This document shows, piece by piece, positions 54,701 to 62,723 of a stretch of 64,000 nt of DNA. Both the position numbers and the translations under genes were made by a program. The stretch lies in contig DS999405.1 of NCBI GenBank assembly GCA_000158155.1, forward strand, positions 1,353,738 to 1,417,737, in the 5' to 3' direction. The notes below the pieces were generated by a model. It was not told where the DNA came from, did no database searches, and was given only the letters and a program-made list of their open reading frames with translations. Positions within the stretch are counted from its first letter, which is position 1, and every line of letters begins with the position of its first letter. Source of the stretch: a gamma proteobacterium NOR5-3 (lineage in GTDB: Bacteria; Pseudomonadota; Gammaproteobacteria; Pseudomonadales; Halieaceae).

Positions 54701-55669
54701 TCAGATTGCAGCCAGCTGGCCACACACCTCTTCGTCCATAGAATGTACTACTTCAATGGCCCCCAGATTTTCCTCTAGCTGCGCCACACGCGACGCCCCC
54801 AAAATCACCGTAGAAACCTTAGGATTCAAAAGACACCAGGCGATCGCCAACTGCGCGGGAGTCACGTCGAGCGCCTGTGCAATCGGCAGCAAAGCCTGTA
54901 TCCGCTGCATCCGCGCCTGTCCTCGCTCGCTGTCTACCAACATCTCGCGTAGCCACTCGTAGCCAGGTAAGCCAATGCGGGAATCTGTCGGCACACCGCT
55001 TAGATACTTGCCGGTGAGTGTCCCCGAGGCCAGTGGCGACCAGATGGTTGTGCCCAGTCCGTATTTTTCGTAAAGCGGCACGTACTCCAGCTCCACGCGC
55101 TCACGGTAGAGGAGGTTGTACTGCGGCTGCTCCATAGTTGGCGGCGTTAGATGATTACGCCTGGCAAACTCGTAGGCCTCGGTAATCTGCTCCGCGGACC
55201 ACTCCGAGGTGCCCCAGTACAGAACTTTGCCTTGCATAATCAGGTTATGCATAGCCCAGACCGTCTCTTCAATCGGCGTATCCGGATCCGGACGGTGACA
55301 GAAGTAAAGGTCAAGGTAGTCGACCTGCAAACGCGATAGAGCCTGATGACAGGCCTCGGTGACGTGCTTGCGACTCAGGCCTTGCTGAGTAGGCTTAGGA
55401 TCTTGCCGGGAGCCAAAGAATACTTTGGACGACACGCAATAGCTGTCTCGTGGAGCGGTGAGCGACTTAAGCGCTTTACCCATGACAATTTCTGCATTTC
55501 CGGCTTCGTAACCTTCCGCGTTATCAAAAAAATTTACCCCCGCGTCGATGCAAGTGCCAAACATACGCTCGGCCAAGCCCGCGTCCACCTGCTTATCAAA
55601 GGTCACCCAGGAGCCAAAGGAAAGCGCGGACAGCTTTAGACCCGAAGTGCCTAATCGTCGATACTGCAT
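54701..55669 (-). CDS. aldo/keto reductase (KCNAB/YghZ-like)
   Basis: 322-aa NADPH-dependent aldehyde/ketone reductase. The catalytic tetrad is visible: D49 and Y54 (FFDNAEGY), K82 (VSSKVFFG) and H125 (LYFCHRP). Family features of the voltage-gated K-channel beta-subunit group include WGTSEWSAEQITEA near 153-166 and PQYNLLYRERVE. Cytoplasmic. Follows the sterol desaturase gene by 16 bp and precedes the SnoaL-like gene by 29 bp, suggesting joint action on a lipid- or sterol-derived carbonyl, which is inference. Confidence 0.92.
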   Translation of the reverse strand: MQYRRLGTSGLKLSALSFGSWVTFDKQVDAGLAERMFGTCIDAGVNFFDNAEGYEAGNAEIVMGKALKSLTAPRDSYCVSSKVFFGSRQDPKPTQQGLSRKHVTEACHQALSRLQVDYLDLYFCHRPDPDTPIEETVWAMHNLIMQGKVLYWGTSEWSAEQITEAYEFARRNHLTPPTMEQPQYNLLYRERVELEYVPLYEKYGLGTTIWSPLASGTLTGKYLSGVPTDSRIGLPGYEWLREMLVDSERGQARMQRIQALLPIAQALDVTPAQLAIAWCLLNPKVSTVILGASRVAQLEENLGAIEVVHSMDEEVCGQLAAI

Positions 55670-55685
55670 TTTTCTCTACCTCGTC

Positions 55686-56600
55686 TCAGGCAATCGATGT
55701 TTGCTGCTTGCGCCGCAAGGTGCGCGCCCGTTTATCCGGGCCATCGTGAGACCACCCTGGCGCCATAAACAGATAACGCAGTTTGTCGCTCCAGCGCTCT
55801 GCGCGGGACATATCCCCCAGCATGACGCGGTATTCACGAAAAGCGATAGTCAGCACATTACCCGACTCCAGATTGTGCGTGAGGCCATAGACTACTGGCT
55901 CTTCGGGCGACTCCTCGCTAAAAGTGCCGAACAAGCGATCCCAGATAATCAGTGTTCCGCCGTGGTTGCAATCTAGATAGCGCACGTTGGATGCGTGATG
56001 CACACGATGATGCGAAGGTGTATTGAACACATACTCGATGGCAGACGGGAGCTTAGCTATCGCCTGAGTATGTATCCAAAACTGATAAAAAAGACTGATG
56101 GTCATCATGATCACCACCATTACCGGGTCGAAACCCAATAGCGGCAGAGGCAGCCAATATGCGTACTTGATGACCCTTTCACCCACACCCTGACGCAGCG
56201 CCGTACCGTAGTTGAGGTATTGCGACGAGTGATGGCTCACATGCCCCGCCCACATGAACCGTAGCTCGTGATTGCTACGATGAAACCAATAGTAAACAAA
56301 GTCATCCAGGAAGAAGAGCAGCACCCAACTCCACCACTGCCGCTCGAAGACGCCTTTAAGTGGTGAGATCTCGTAAAGCGCAAACATGGCCGCAATACCG
56401 AGTATTTTCGGAACCAGGTCAATGATTCCCGTGAGCAAAAGCACCCCCATGGAACTCAAGAAATCACGACGCTCATACCAGCTAAGGTGTTTTTTTGCGG
56501 CATAAACCCACTCAAAAAGAATCGCCAGAAAAAACAACGGCAAAGCCTTGGTGACGAGGTCGTCCTCGAGTATGGCGATGATATTGTTCGGAACGTCCAT
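55686..56600 (-). CDS. sterol desaturase / fatty acid hydroxylase family protein
   Basis: 304-aa inner-membrane di-iron oxygenase. Several transmembrane segments flank the histidine clusters: HRSNH then HVSHHSS in the middle third, and HHRVHHASN plus DCNHGG later, matching the 8-His di-iron motif of the superfamily. It could hydroxylate or desaturate a membrane lipid; bacterial members also act on carotenoids or ether lipids. First gene of the operon with the aldo-keto reductase and SnoaL-like protein. Confidence 0.9.
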   Translation of the reverse strand: MDVPNNIIAILEDDLVTKALPLFFLAILFEWVYAAKKHLSWYERRDFLSSMGVLLLTGIIDLVPKILGIAAMFALYEISPLKGVFERQWWSWVLLFFLDDFVYYWFHRSNHELRFMWAGHVSHHSSQYLNYGTALRQGVGERVIKYAYWLPLPLLGFDPVMVVIMMTISLFYQFWIHTQAIAKLPSAIEYVFNTPSHHRVHHASNVRYLDCNHGGTLIIWDRLFGTFSEESPEEPVVYGLTHNLESGNVLTIAFREYRVMLGDMSRAERWSDKLRYLFMAPGWSHDGPDKRARTLRRKQQTSIA

Positions 56601-56747
56601 TCCTTAAAGCTCCTTAGAGGCACGCACTTGTAACACTCCGCCGCTAAAACGACTGGCGCCTAAAACATCAGCAGATGATACCTAAAGGAAACTATAAGTA
56701 GATCGATCTGCGTAAGCAGAATGGCTCAAGTTCTGGGCAATATCGAT

Positions 56748-57350
56748 TCAAGCCGACAGTTCTTCTTCGACTTGCTGTAAACGCTCTTTGCCAAAAAACA
56801 TTTCATCGCCGACATAAAACGTAGGAATTCCAAAAGCGCCTCGCTCCGCAGCTGCGGCGGTATTGGCCATCAGGCTAGCCTTGACTTCGGGATCCTGGGT
56901 GCTCTCTAACAATGCCTCTCCATCCAACCCCGCATCCGTCATTACCTGCTGGTACACCTCAGGGTCATCCATTTTAAGTCCCTGCTCCCACATGCTACTA
57001 AGACCCACCGCTATGTACTGCTCGAACTGCCCGTTGCTTTGTGCAGCGATAGCTCCGCGCATGAGTAACAGCGTATTGACGGGAAAGTGCGGATTGAACT
57101 TGAAGTCATGCAACTCGTGCTTAGCAATAAACCGCTGTATTTCCAACTGATCGTATTCAAGCTTCCCCTTTACACCCGCAAAGGCAAGCATGGGCGCCTG
57201 ATTACCCGTGGATTTAAAAAGACCACCCAATAAACAAGGAATTACGTTCAGTCGGGCATTTGTCCGTTCGAGTATAGGCGGCAACGCCTTATAGACGAGA
57301 TAGGCATTGGGGCTGGCAAAGTCGAAAATAAAATCCAGTGTCTTATTCAT
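56748..57350 (-). CDS. 2-hydroxychromene-2-carboxylate isomerase family protein (DsbA/GST-kappa fold)
   Basis: 200-aa cytoplasmic thioredoxin-fold protein. The N-terminal FDFASPNAYL motif carries the active-site serine S13 in place of the DsbA cysteine pair; the family uses glutathione for isomerisation in aromatic-ring degradation. GAFGIPTFYVGDEMFFGKERL near the end is the family C-terminal signature. AAGGAAA ribosome site. Lies 87 bp downstream of the atypical SDR gene on the same strand. Confidence 0.9.
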   Translation of the reverse strand: MNKTLDFIFDFASPNAYLVYKALPPILERTNARLNVIPCLLGGLFKSTGNQAPMLAFAGVKGKLEYDQLEIQRFIAKHELHDFKFNPHFPVNTLLLMRGAIAAQSNGQFEQYIAVGLSSMWEQGLKMDDPEVYQQVMTDAGLDGEALLESTQDPEVKASLMANTAAAAERGAFGIPTFYVGDEMFFGKERLQQVEEELSA

Positions 57351-57437
57351 TATATTTCCTTAATTTATCGAAGAACCCGAGCCGGGCCTGATCTTACTAA
57401 TTAATGAATCGTTACCTTGAGAACTATTGCTTTTCAT

Positions 57438-58217
57438 TCAAACCAACTTGGGCGCATGATTGAACCATGCCAGATCAGAATACGCCCGCAGGTCTAATTC
57501 ATGCGTCCATGCAGAGCGGTGTTGATGCGCAAGGTGAAAGTATGTCTGTGCCATATGCTCGGGAATCAGCAAGCCGTCGTGCTCCTTGCCTTTTGCCTCT
57601 CGCAGCTTTGCAAAGTTCTCGGGGCCAAGCATTTTTCCCAATGTGTCCGGCGCATCTACGGCTCCGTCAATCAACACGTGGGCCACATGAATACCCTTGG
57701 AGGCAAATTCGGCGTTAAGCGTCTGACACAGCATGCGCCGCCCACCCATAGCCGCGGCATGTGAGTGTTGCCCCGCGTTACCGCGCACCGCAGCAGTGGC
57801 TGAGGTCACCAACAAGGTACCCGAGCCTCTAGCCTCCATAAGAGGAATAACGCAGCTGGCAATCCTGAACAACGCAAATGTGGCGAGGCGCCAGCCGAGT
57901 TCAAAAGCCTTGTAGCTGGTATCACCCAGTGCGCGATTCCCGATTTGCGCGCCCAAATTAAATAGCACCACCTCGATGGGACCGATGGTGGACTCCACCT
58001 CTGCCACAAGTTCTTCGATGGATCCCTCGTCAGCGGCATTCAAAAGTCGGCCGGTAGCAGAGCCGCCTGACTCTTCGATGTCAGCAACCATACGTTTTAG
58101 GCCATCTTCATCGCTGCGGCGACAAAGAACCGCGTGATAGCCATCACTCGCAAAACGCTTCCCGACGGTACCGCCTATACCGGCCCCAGCACCCAAAACA
58201 AGACACACTTTTTTCAT
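57438..58217 (-). CDS. SDR-family protein lacking the YxxxK catalytic motif
   Basis: 259-aa Rossmann-fold protein of the short-chain dehydrogenase family. The cofactor motif GAGAGIG at 9-15 and NLGA at 87-90 (for NNAG) are present and S139 is conserved, but the YxxxK pair is replaced by H153-A-A-A-M157. Start ATG 58217 has a GAGAGGG site; a longer frame to 58238 is less likely. It may have a different mechanism, or be a binding protein. Positioned between the HxlR regulator gene and the isomerase-like gene. Confidence 0.85.
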   Translation of the reverse strand: MKKVCLVLGAGAGIGGTVGKRFASDGYHAVLCRRSDEDGLKRMVADIEESGGSATGRLLNAADEGSIEELVAEVESTIGPIEVVLFNLGAQIGNRALGDTSYKAFELGWRLATFALFRIASCVIPLMEARGSGTLLVTSATAAVRGNAGQHSHAAAMGGRRMLCQTLNAEFASKGIHVAHVLIDGAVDAPDTLGKMLGPENFAKLREAKGKEHDGLLIPEHMAQTYFHLAHQHRSAWTHELDLRAYSDLAWFNHAPKLV

Positions 58218-58308
58218 CGAAAAACCCTCTCTGTGCACAGCCGATACTGCTCATGGCAGCCATTATTGTTTTGTCTACAACGAGATAAACCCTAAGCCAC
58301 CCATCAAA

Positions 58309-58794
58309 CTACGACGCCGGGATAGCGTTGATGCGCTTTTTGGCGGCCGCACTAGCGCCGGGACCCGCCTTAGCCAGGATTTCGCCTGCAGCAAGCTCCT
58401 TCCCGTTATGATCGCGCGGTACCAGTTTTGGCAGCTTTCTGCCCGATGACCTGGCGCAAAGATTGACTGCCTCGCGGCCCTTAGCCAACATCTGCTCATT
58501 CGCCCACTGGTTAATGGCCACCAACACCGTAATGAGCGACTCCCCTTTGTCCGTAAGGTGATACTCATAACGGGCCCCTCGCTCCCCGATGTCCACGCGG
58601 CGAAGCACACCCTGATCAAGCAACGTACTGAGACGATTGCTAAGAATGTTTTTAGCCATGCCCGTGTTCTTAAGAAATTCACCAAAGCGGGTAGACCCAT
58701 AGAACGCTTCCCGAATTACCAAGAGGGTCCAGGCGTCGCCAAACGTATTCAGGAACTCAGCAATAGGACATGTCTGAGCATGCTTTTTAGTCAT
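58309..58794 (-). CDS. HxlR-family winged-helix transcriptional regulator
   Basis: 161-aa DNA-binding protein. The N-terminal cysteine of TCPIAEFLNTFGDAWTLLVI (start at residue 8) and the winged helix (RFGEFLKNTGMAKNILSNRL, RYEYHLTDKG) are those of HxlR/DUF24 regulators, many of which sense electrophiles through that Cys. A C-terminal basic tail of about 55 residues is unusual. Likely controls itself and the SDR/isomerase genes downstream, and possibly the divergent M20 gene. Confidence 0.9.
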   Translation of the reverse strand: MTKKHAQTCPIAEFLNTFGDAWTLLVIREAFYGSTRFGEFLKNTGMAKNILSNRLSTLLDQGVLRRVDIGERGARYEYHLTDKGESLITVLVAINQWANEQMLAKGREAVNLCARSSGRKLPKLVPRDHNGKELAAGEILAKAGPGASAAAKKRINAIPAS

Positions 58795-58832
58795 AAAGGT
58801 TCCGCACCCAACTGCAATCCGACAATGACATT

Positions 58833-58848
58833 AGCAATTTTAGTTGCT
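58833..58848. promoter_or_regulatory. candidate operator for the HxlR regulator
   Basis: Inverted repeat AGCAA-TTTTAG-TTGCT, 39 bp upstream of the hxlR-like start in the divergent gap 58795-58946. Position and symmetry fit an autoregulatory site of a dimeric winged-helix protein. Confidence 0.3.
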
Positions 58849-58946
58849 TTTTACTACCAAATATCCAGCTTATCCTTCCGATGACGTAGCGAGCCCTAAG
58901 CACTACACTGACGCGTCAAAAAGCTCACCCAATCTGGAGAAAAAGC

Positions 58947-60347
58947 ATGCTGCAAAACCGCTGGATGGCGCTACTACTACTCACTGCTACCGTTGGAACC
59001 GCTGCGCAAACGGATCTTATCGAGAGCGAGCACGCGCAAAAGACACTTGAGATTTACCGCACGATCGTAGAGGTCGATACCTCAAAAACCAAAGGTAACA
59101 CTCTTCGCGTCGCAAAATACCTGGGCGACGAACTAGTGGCCGCTGGGTTTGCCAGCGAGGACGTTCGTGTTATCCCCAAAGATGATTTTGGTGTACTGAT
59201 TGCCACTTATCGCGGCGATGGAAGCTCAGGCAAAAAGCCCATATTGTTACTCGGGCACCTGGACGTTGTAGAGGCGCTGCAAGAAGACTGGGTCCGCCCA
59301 CCCTTTACGCTTACGCAGGATGATGTGAACTTTTATGCCCGGGGCACCATCGACAATAAGTTCGGCGTAGCGCAATTGACCGGCACCATGATCCGCCTCA
59401 AAAAAGAAGGCTTTGTGCCGGACCGGGATTTAATCCTGGCATTCTCTGGCGACGAAGAGAGCGGCATGATCACCACCCGCATGATGGCCTATGAGATGCC
59501 CGAACTTGTAGAGGCAGAATATGCGCTTAACTCGGATTCCGGCGGTGGCAGCCTGACTGCCGACGGACGCGCTATTGACTATAGCCTTCAGGCGGCAGAG
59601 AAGACCTTTGCCACCTGGGAGATCACCGTACGCAATCCCGGCGGGCACAGCAGTCGGCCCCGGGATGACAATGCCATCTACGAATTAGCCAGTGGCATTA
59701 AAGCCATCGAAGCCCATCGCTTCCCGGTCATGTGGAGTGAGATGACCCTGTCTTATTTTCAGCAGGTTGGTGACAAGCTCGGGGGCGAGCTCGGCGATGC
59801 TATGGTGCGTTTTGCCTATGACCCCGAGGACGAGGAAGCCGCAGCGCGACTGCGCACGGAGCCTTCCTATGTTGGCACCACTCGCACAACATGCGTTGTC
59901 ACCATGCTCGAAGCGGGTCACGCCGAGAACGCCCTCCCCCAGTCAGCCACAGCCACCGTCAACTGCCGGATTTTTCCTGGCGTGTCGGTAGCTGACATCG
60001 AGGCGGAGTTGCGGTCGGTAGTGGGCAACCCCGAGGCAGAATTTGTACTGCTGGGAGACCCCACAGAAAGCCCTATTTCAGAAATTCGCGCGGATGTTCT
60101 GTCGGCCGTGGGCAATGCGGTACACAGTCGTTATCCGGGTTTGGACATCATTGCCTACATGTCATCGGGTGGCACCGACGGCATGCATTTTCGTAAAGCC
60201 GGAGTCCCGACCTTTGGCGTTGGAAGTATCTTTATGAACCCGGATGAAAAGTTCGCCCACGGCCTCAACGAGCGGGTCCCGGTAAAGGCGTTTTACGATG
60301 CCCTGGACCACTGGTCGATTATTATTCGTGATCTGACGGGTAACTAA
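58947..60347 (+). CDS. exported M20 family metallopeptidase
   Basis: 466-aa zinc peptidase. Signal peptide about 1-20 (ending GTAAQ), so periplasmic. Metal-binding and catalytic residues: H104-x-D106 (LLGHLDVV), bridging D136 (GTIDNKFG), catalytic E170 and ligand E171 (SGDEESG), D197 (NSDSGGG) and the last histidine in KFAHGLNE. A dimerisation domain with GGHSSRP lies in the middle. Substrate probably dipeptides or N-acyl amino acids. GGAG site eight bases before the ATG. Confidence 0.92.
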   Translation: MLQNRWMALLLLTATVGTAAQTDLIESEHAQKTLEIYRTIVEVDTSKTKGNTLRVAKYLGDELVAAGFASEDVRVIPKDDFGVLIATYRGDGSSGKKPILLLGHLDVVEALQEDWVRPPFTLTQDDVNFYARGTIDNKFGVAQLTGTMIRLKKEGFVPDRDLILAFSGDEESGMITTRMMAYEMPELVEAEYALNSDSGGGSLTADGRAIDYSLQAAEKTFATWEITVRNPGGHSSRPRDDNAIYELASGIKAIEAHRFPVMWSEMTLSYFQQVGDKLGGELGDAMVRFAYDPEDEEAAARLRTEPSYVGTTRTTCVVTMLEAGHAENALPQSATATVNCRIFPGVSVADIEAELRSVVGNPEAEFVLLGDPTESPISEIRADVLSAVGNAVHSRYPGLDIIAYMSSGGTDGMHFRKAGVPTFGVGSIFMNPDEKFAHGLNERVPVKAFYDALDHWSIIIRDLTGN

Positions 60348-60353
60348 TTGCGG

Positions 60354-60381
60354 TGGCTCGTCGCTGAAAGGCGGCGAGCCA
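60354..60381. terminator. hairpin between converging M20 and GGDEF-EAL genes
   Basis: Eleven-bp stem with one G-U pair: TGGCTCGTCGC (60354-60364) and GCGGCGAGCCA (60371-60381), loop of 6 nt. No T-run on either side. Its position seven bases after the M20 stop makes it a probable bidirectional terminator or mRNA-end structure. Confidence 0.5.
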
Positions 60382-60440
60382 ACAGCGCTCCATAGGATCG
60401 AGGACAATCGGCATGCGCAGGCGCACGTAAAGGGTTTGCG

Positions 60441-62486
60441 TCATGAATCAGGATGTGGATCCTGCTTCCAGTCTTCCAACCACTGCGGCAGCGCCTCCGC
60501 GGGCATGGGCCTTGCGATGCCGTACCCTTGGGCCAGCTCACAACCAAGGCTGAGCAAAGCATGACAGTGCTCTTCACTCTCGACTCCCTCTGCTACCACC
60601 GTGCGTTTAAAGGCATGTGCCAGGCCTATAACACCCTCGACAATGGACAGATCACTGGCGTCGTCCAACATGTCACGCACGAAGCTCTGGTCGATCTTAA
60701 TACGCTGCGCAGGCAGACGCCGGAGATAGGAGAGTGACGAGTATCCCGTACCAAAGTCATCAATGGCAAAACTCACACCTAGTTCGGTGCATTCAGCCAT
60801 AACAGTGGCTACGGCCTCCAGATTATCCAGCGCGCTGGTCTCCAGCACTTCCAGCTCCAGATTGGCCGGATTGACCAAAGCGTGTGTAGCCAGAAGCTCC
60901 GCCAATCGCGCGGCAAAGCCAGGCTGCTGCAAATGGAAGCCATCAACATTCACGCTGACACCTATACGCAGCCCCTGCTCCGACCACGCTTCGATTTGTG
61001 CCATGGCGGTGCGCAGCACCCAATCTCCCAAATCGACAGCCAGGGCATTGTTCTGCGTCGCCCCCAGAAACGCAGCTGGCTCAAGACACTCACCGTCATC
61101 AGTCTCCCAGCGAATCAGCGCCTCTACACCTACGAGCTCCTGCGTAGCGAGCTGAATAAGCGGCTGGAAATGCAGAACAAAACCACCATTAATAAGCGCC
61201 CTGCGAATAGAACCCTGGAGTCGCGACTGCTCTTGAAAAGCAATATCTCGTGACGTATCGAAATACTGCCAAACCCCTTTGCCCTTACCTTTGGCAAGAT
61301 ACATAGCCTGGTCGGCATGACGAATCAGCTGCTCCGGGTCTGCACTGTCCTGCGGATAGAGGGTCACACCCATGCTGGCTGACAGCGAAACGTTATCGTC
61401 AGCGATCTTGATAGGCTGGCGCACACCTTCCATGAGCTTGGTCAAAATTGTCTCGCACTGCATCTCATCATCAAGATTTGGCAGCACCGCCACAAATTCG
61501 TCACCACCAAACCGTGCCAAGGTATCGACTGAGCGTAAAGCGCCCTGCATGTTGCTGGAAACCTCCAGAAGCAAACGATCGGCTGCGGGGCGACCATACT
61601 GATCGTTAAGCTTCTTGAAATCATCCAGATCAACAAACAAAACCGCGACAGACTGGCTACGTGTCTCGCACTGAAGTACGGCCTGTGACAAACGATCAGA
61701 CAACAGGCTTCGATTGGGAAGCCCGGTCAGCAGATCAAAGTGCGCGAGATGTTCTAGCTGCCGCTGCTGCTCTACAGATTCCGCAACATCGGTGAACATG
61801 CACACGAACCTAACAATCTCCCCATCTGGCCCCATGACAGCCGTCACGCTCATTTGGGCGGGGTACACCACACCGGATTTGTGGCGATTCCAGATCACCC
61901 CGGACCAGGAGCCCTCCTCTCGGGCGGCACGCCAGATTTCAGCATAGAAGCTATTCGAGTGCTCTTTGGAGCGATGGATACCTACCTTACTCCCTATCAG
62001 TTCTGCCCGGCCATAGCCACTCAATGCTGCAAAAGCAGCATTGACGTCCAGGGTCACACCTTCGGGCGACATGATGACAATCCCCTCGTCGGCATGGGTG
62101 AATACGGTGGAGGCCAGCTGCAGCGCGTCATCCGACGCCCGTTTTTCACGAATAGCCCGGGGCAGCCAGTTTCGAATGAGGATAAAAAGAATAACGAGTC
62201 CGGCTAGAATATTTATGAGCTTAGGCAGAAGAACTAACGAAGGCTTGGCGAGCTCAACGGCAATCGAAGGCGAAAGAATCCCGTAAAGCGAGTTAAAGTA
62301 AAGTCCGAAATACACACTTTCGAACACCGTTCGAAAGGCGTCGATCGACAGTATCACCAGCAAAATGGAAACGTTTCGATCTTCCTGCGCCTGGCCCCGC
62401 GACGTCAAATAAAAGCCCAGTATCACTAACCAGAGGAGTGATAACACCCAGTACGACAGCGATGTCAGGAGTTCAATAGCGCCCAT
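60441..62486 (-). CDS. membrane PAS-GGDEF-EAL c-di-GMP enzyme
   Basis: 681-aa inner-membrane signalling protein. Three hydrophobic segments at about 8-27, 40-66 and 84-106; PAS domain about 120-235; GGDEF domain with intact GGDEF at 327-331 and the RxxD inhibition site R318-D321 five residues before it; EAL domain with EALIR at 455-459, IDDFGTGYSSL, KIDQSF and AEGVES all present. Both diguanylate cyclase and phosphodiesterase activity are possible. The signal sensed is unknown. Divergent from the last M20 gene. Confidence 0.94.
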   Translation of the reverse strand: MGAIELLTSLSYWVLSLLWLVILGFYLTSRGQAQEDRNVSILLVILSIDAFRTVFESVYFGLYFNSLYGILSPSIAVELAKPSLVLLPKLINILAGLVILFILIRNWLPRAIREKRASDDALQLASTVFTHADEGIVIMSPEGVTLDVNAAFAALSGYGRAELIGSKVGIHRSKEHSNSFYAEIWRAAREEGSWSGVIWNRHKSGVVYPAQMSVTAVMGPDGEIVRFVCMFTDVAESVEQQRQLEHLAHFDLLTGLPNRSLLSDRLSQAVLQCETRSQSVAVLFVDLDDFKKLNDQYGRPAADRLLLEVSSNMQGALRSVDTLARFGGDEFVAVLPNLDDEMQCETILTKLMEGVRQPIKIADDNVSLSASMGVTLYPQDSADPEQLIRHADQAMYLAKGKGKGVWQYFDTSRDIAFQEQSRLQGSIRRALINGGFVLHFQPLIQLATQELVGVEALIRWETDDGECLEPAAFLGATQNNALAVDLGDWVLRTAMAQIEAWSEQGLRIGVSVNVDGFHLQQPGFAARLAELLATHALVNPANLELEVLETSALDNLEAVATVMAECTELGVSFAIDDFGTGYSSLSYLRRLPAQRIKIDQSFVRDMLDDASDLSIVEGVIGLAHAFKRTVVAEGVESEEHCHALLSLGCELAQGYGIARPMPAEALPQWLEDWKQDPHPDS

Positions 62487-62723
62487 TCATTTTGTCTCTG
62501 GCTTAAAAAACATCGTCATTGCGTGCGACAGCGCTTTTCGGAGGCTCATTTTATCGATAATAGACATCCACGTTCGGTGTCAAAGAGCACTTTGTCAAGG
62601 CATAACGCTCGACTCACTGCCTCGCGCAATTCCTGTAAGACGTACTTGCCGCTGGTCGAGAACGGCATTTTTTTAGTAATGTGCACGATCCCGAAATCCT
62701 ATCAATCTGTAACAAGGCCCCGT
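62487..62723. other. divergent gap of 237 bp, no gene seen
   Basis: Between the GGDEF-EAL and M20 starts. Contains an A+T-rich TTTTATCGATAATAG near 62552-62566, a possible -10 zone for the minus strand, and a T-run near 62669. No confident promoter pair or operator. Confidence 0.3.
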
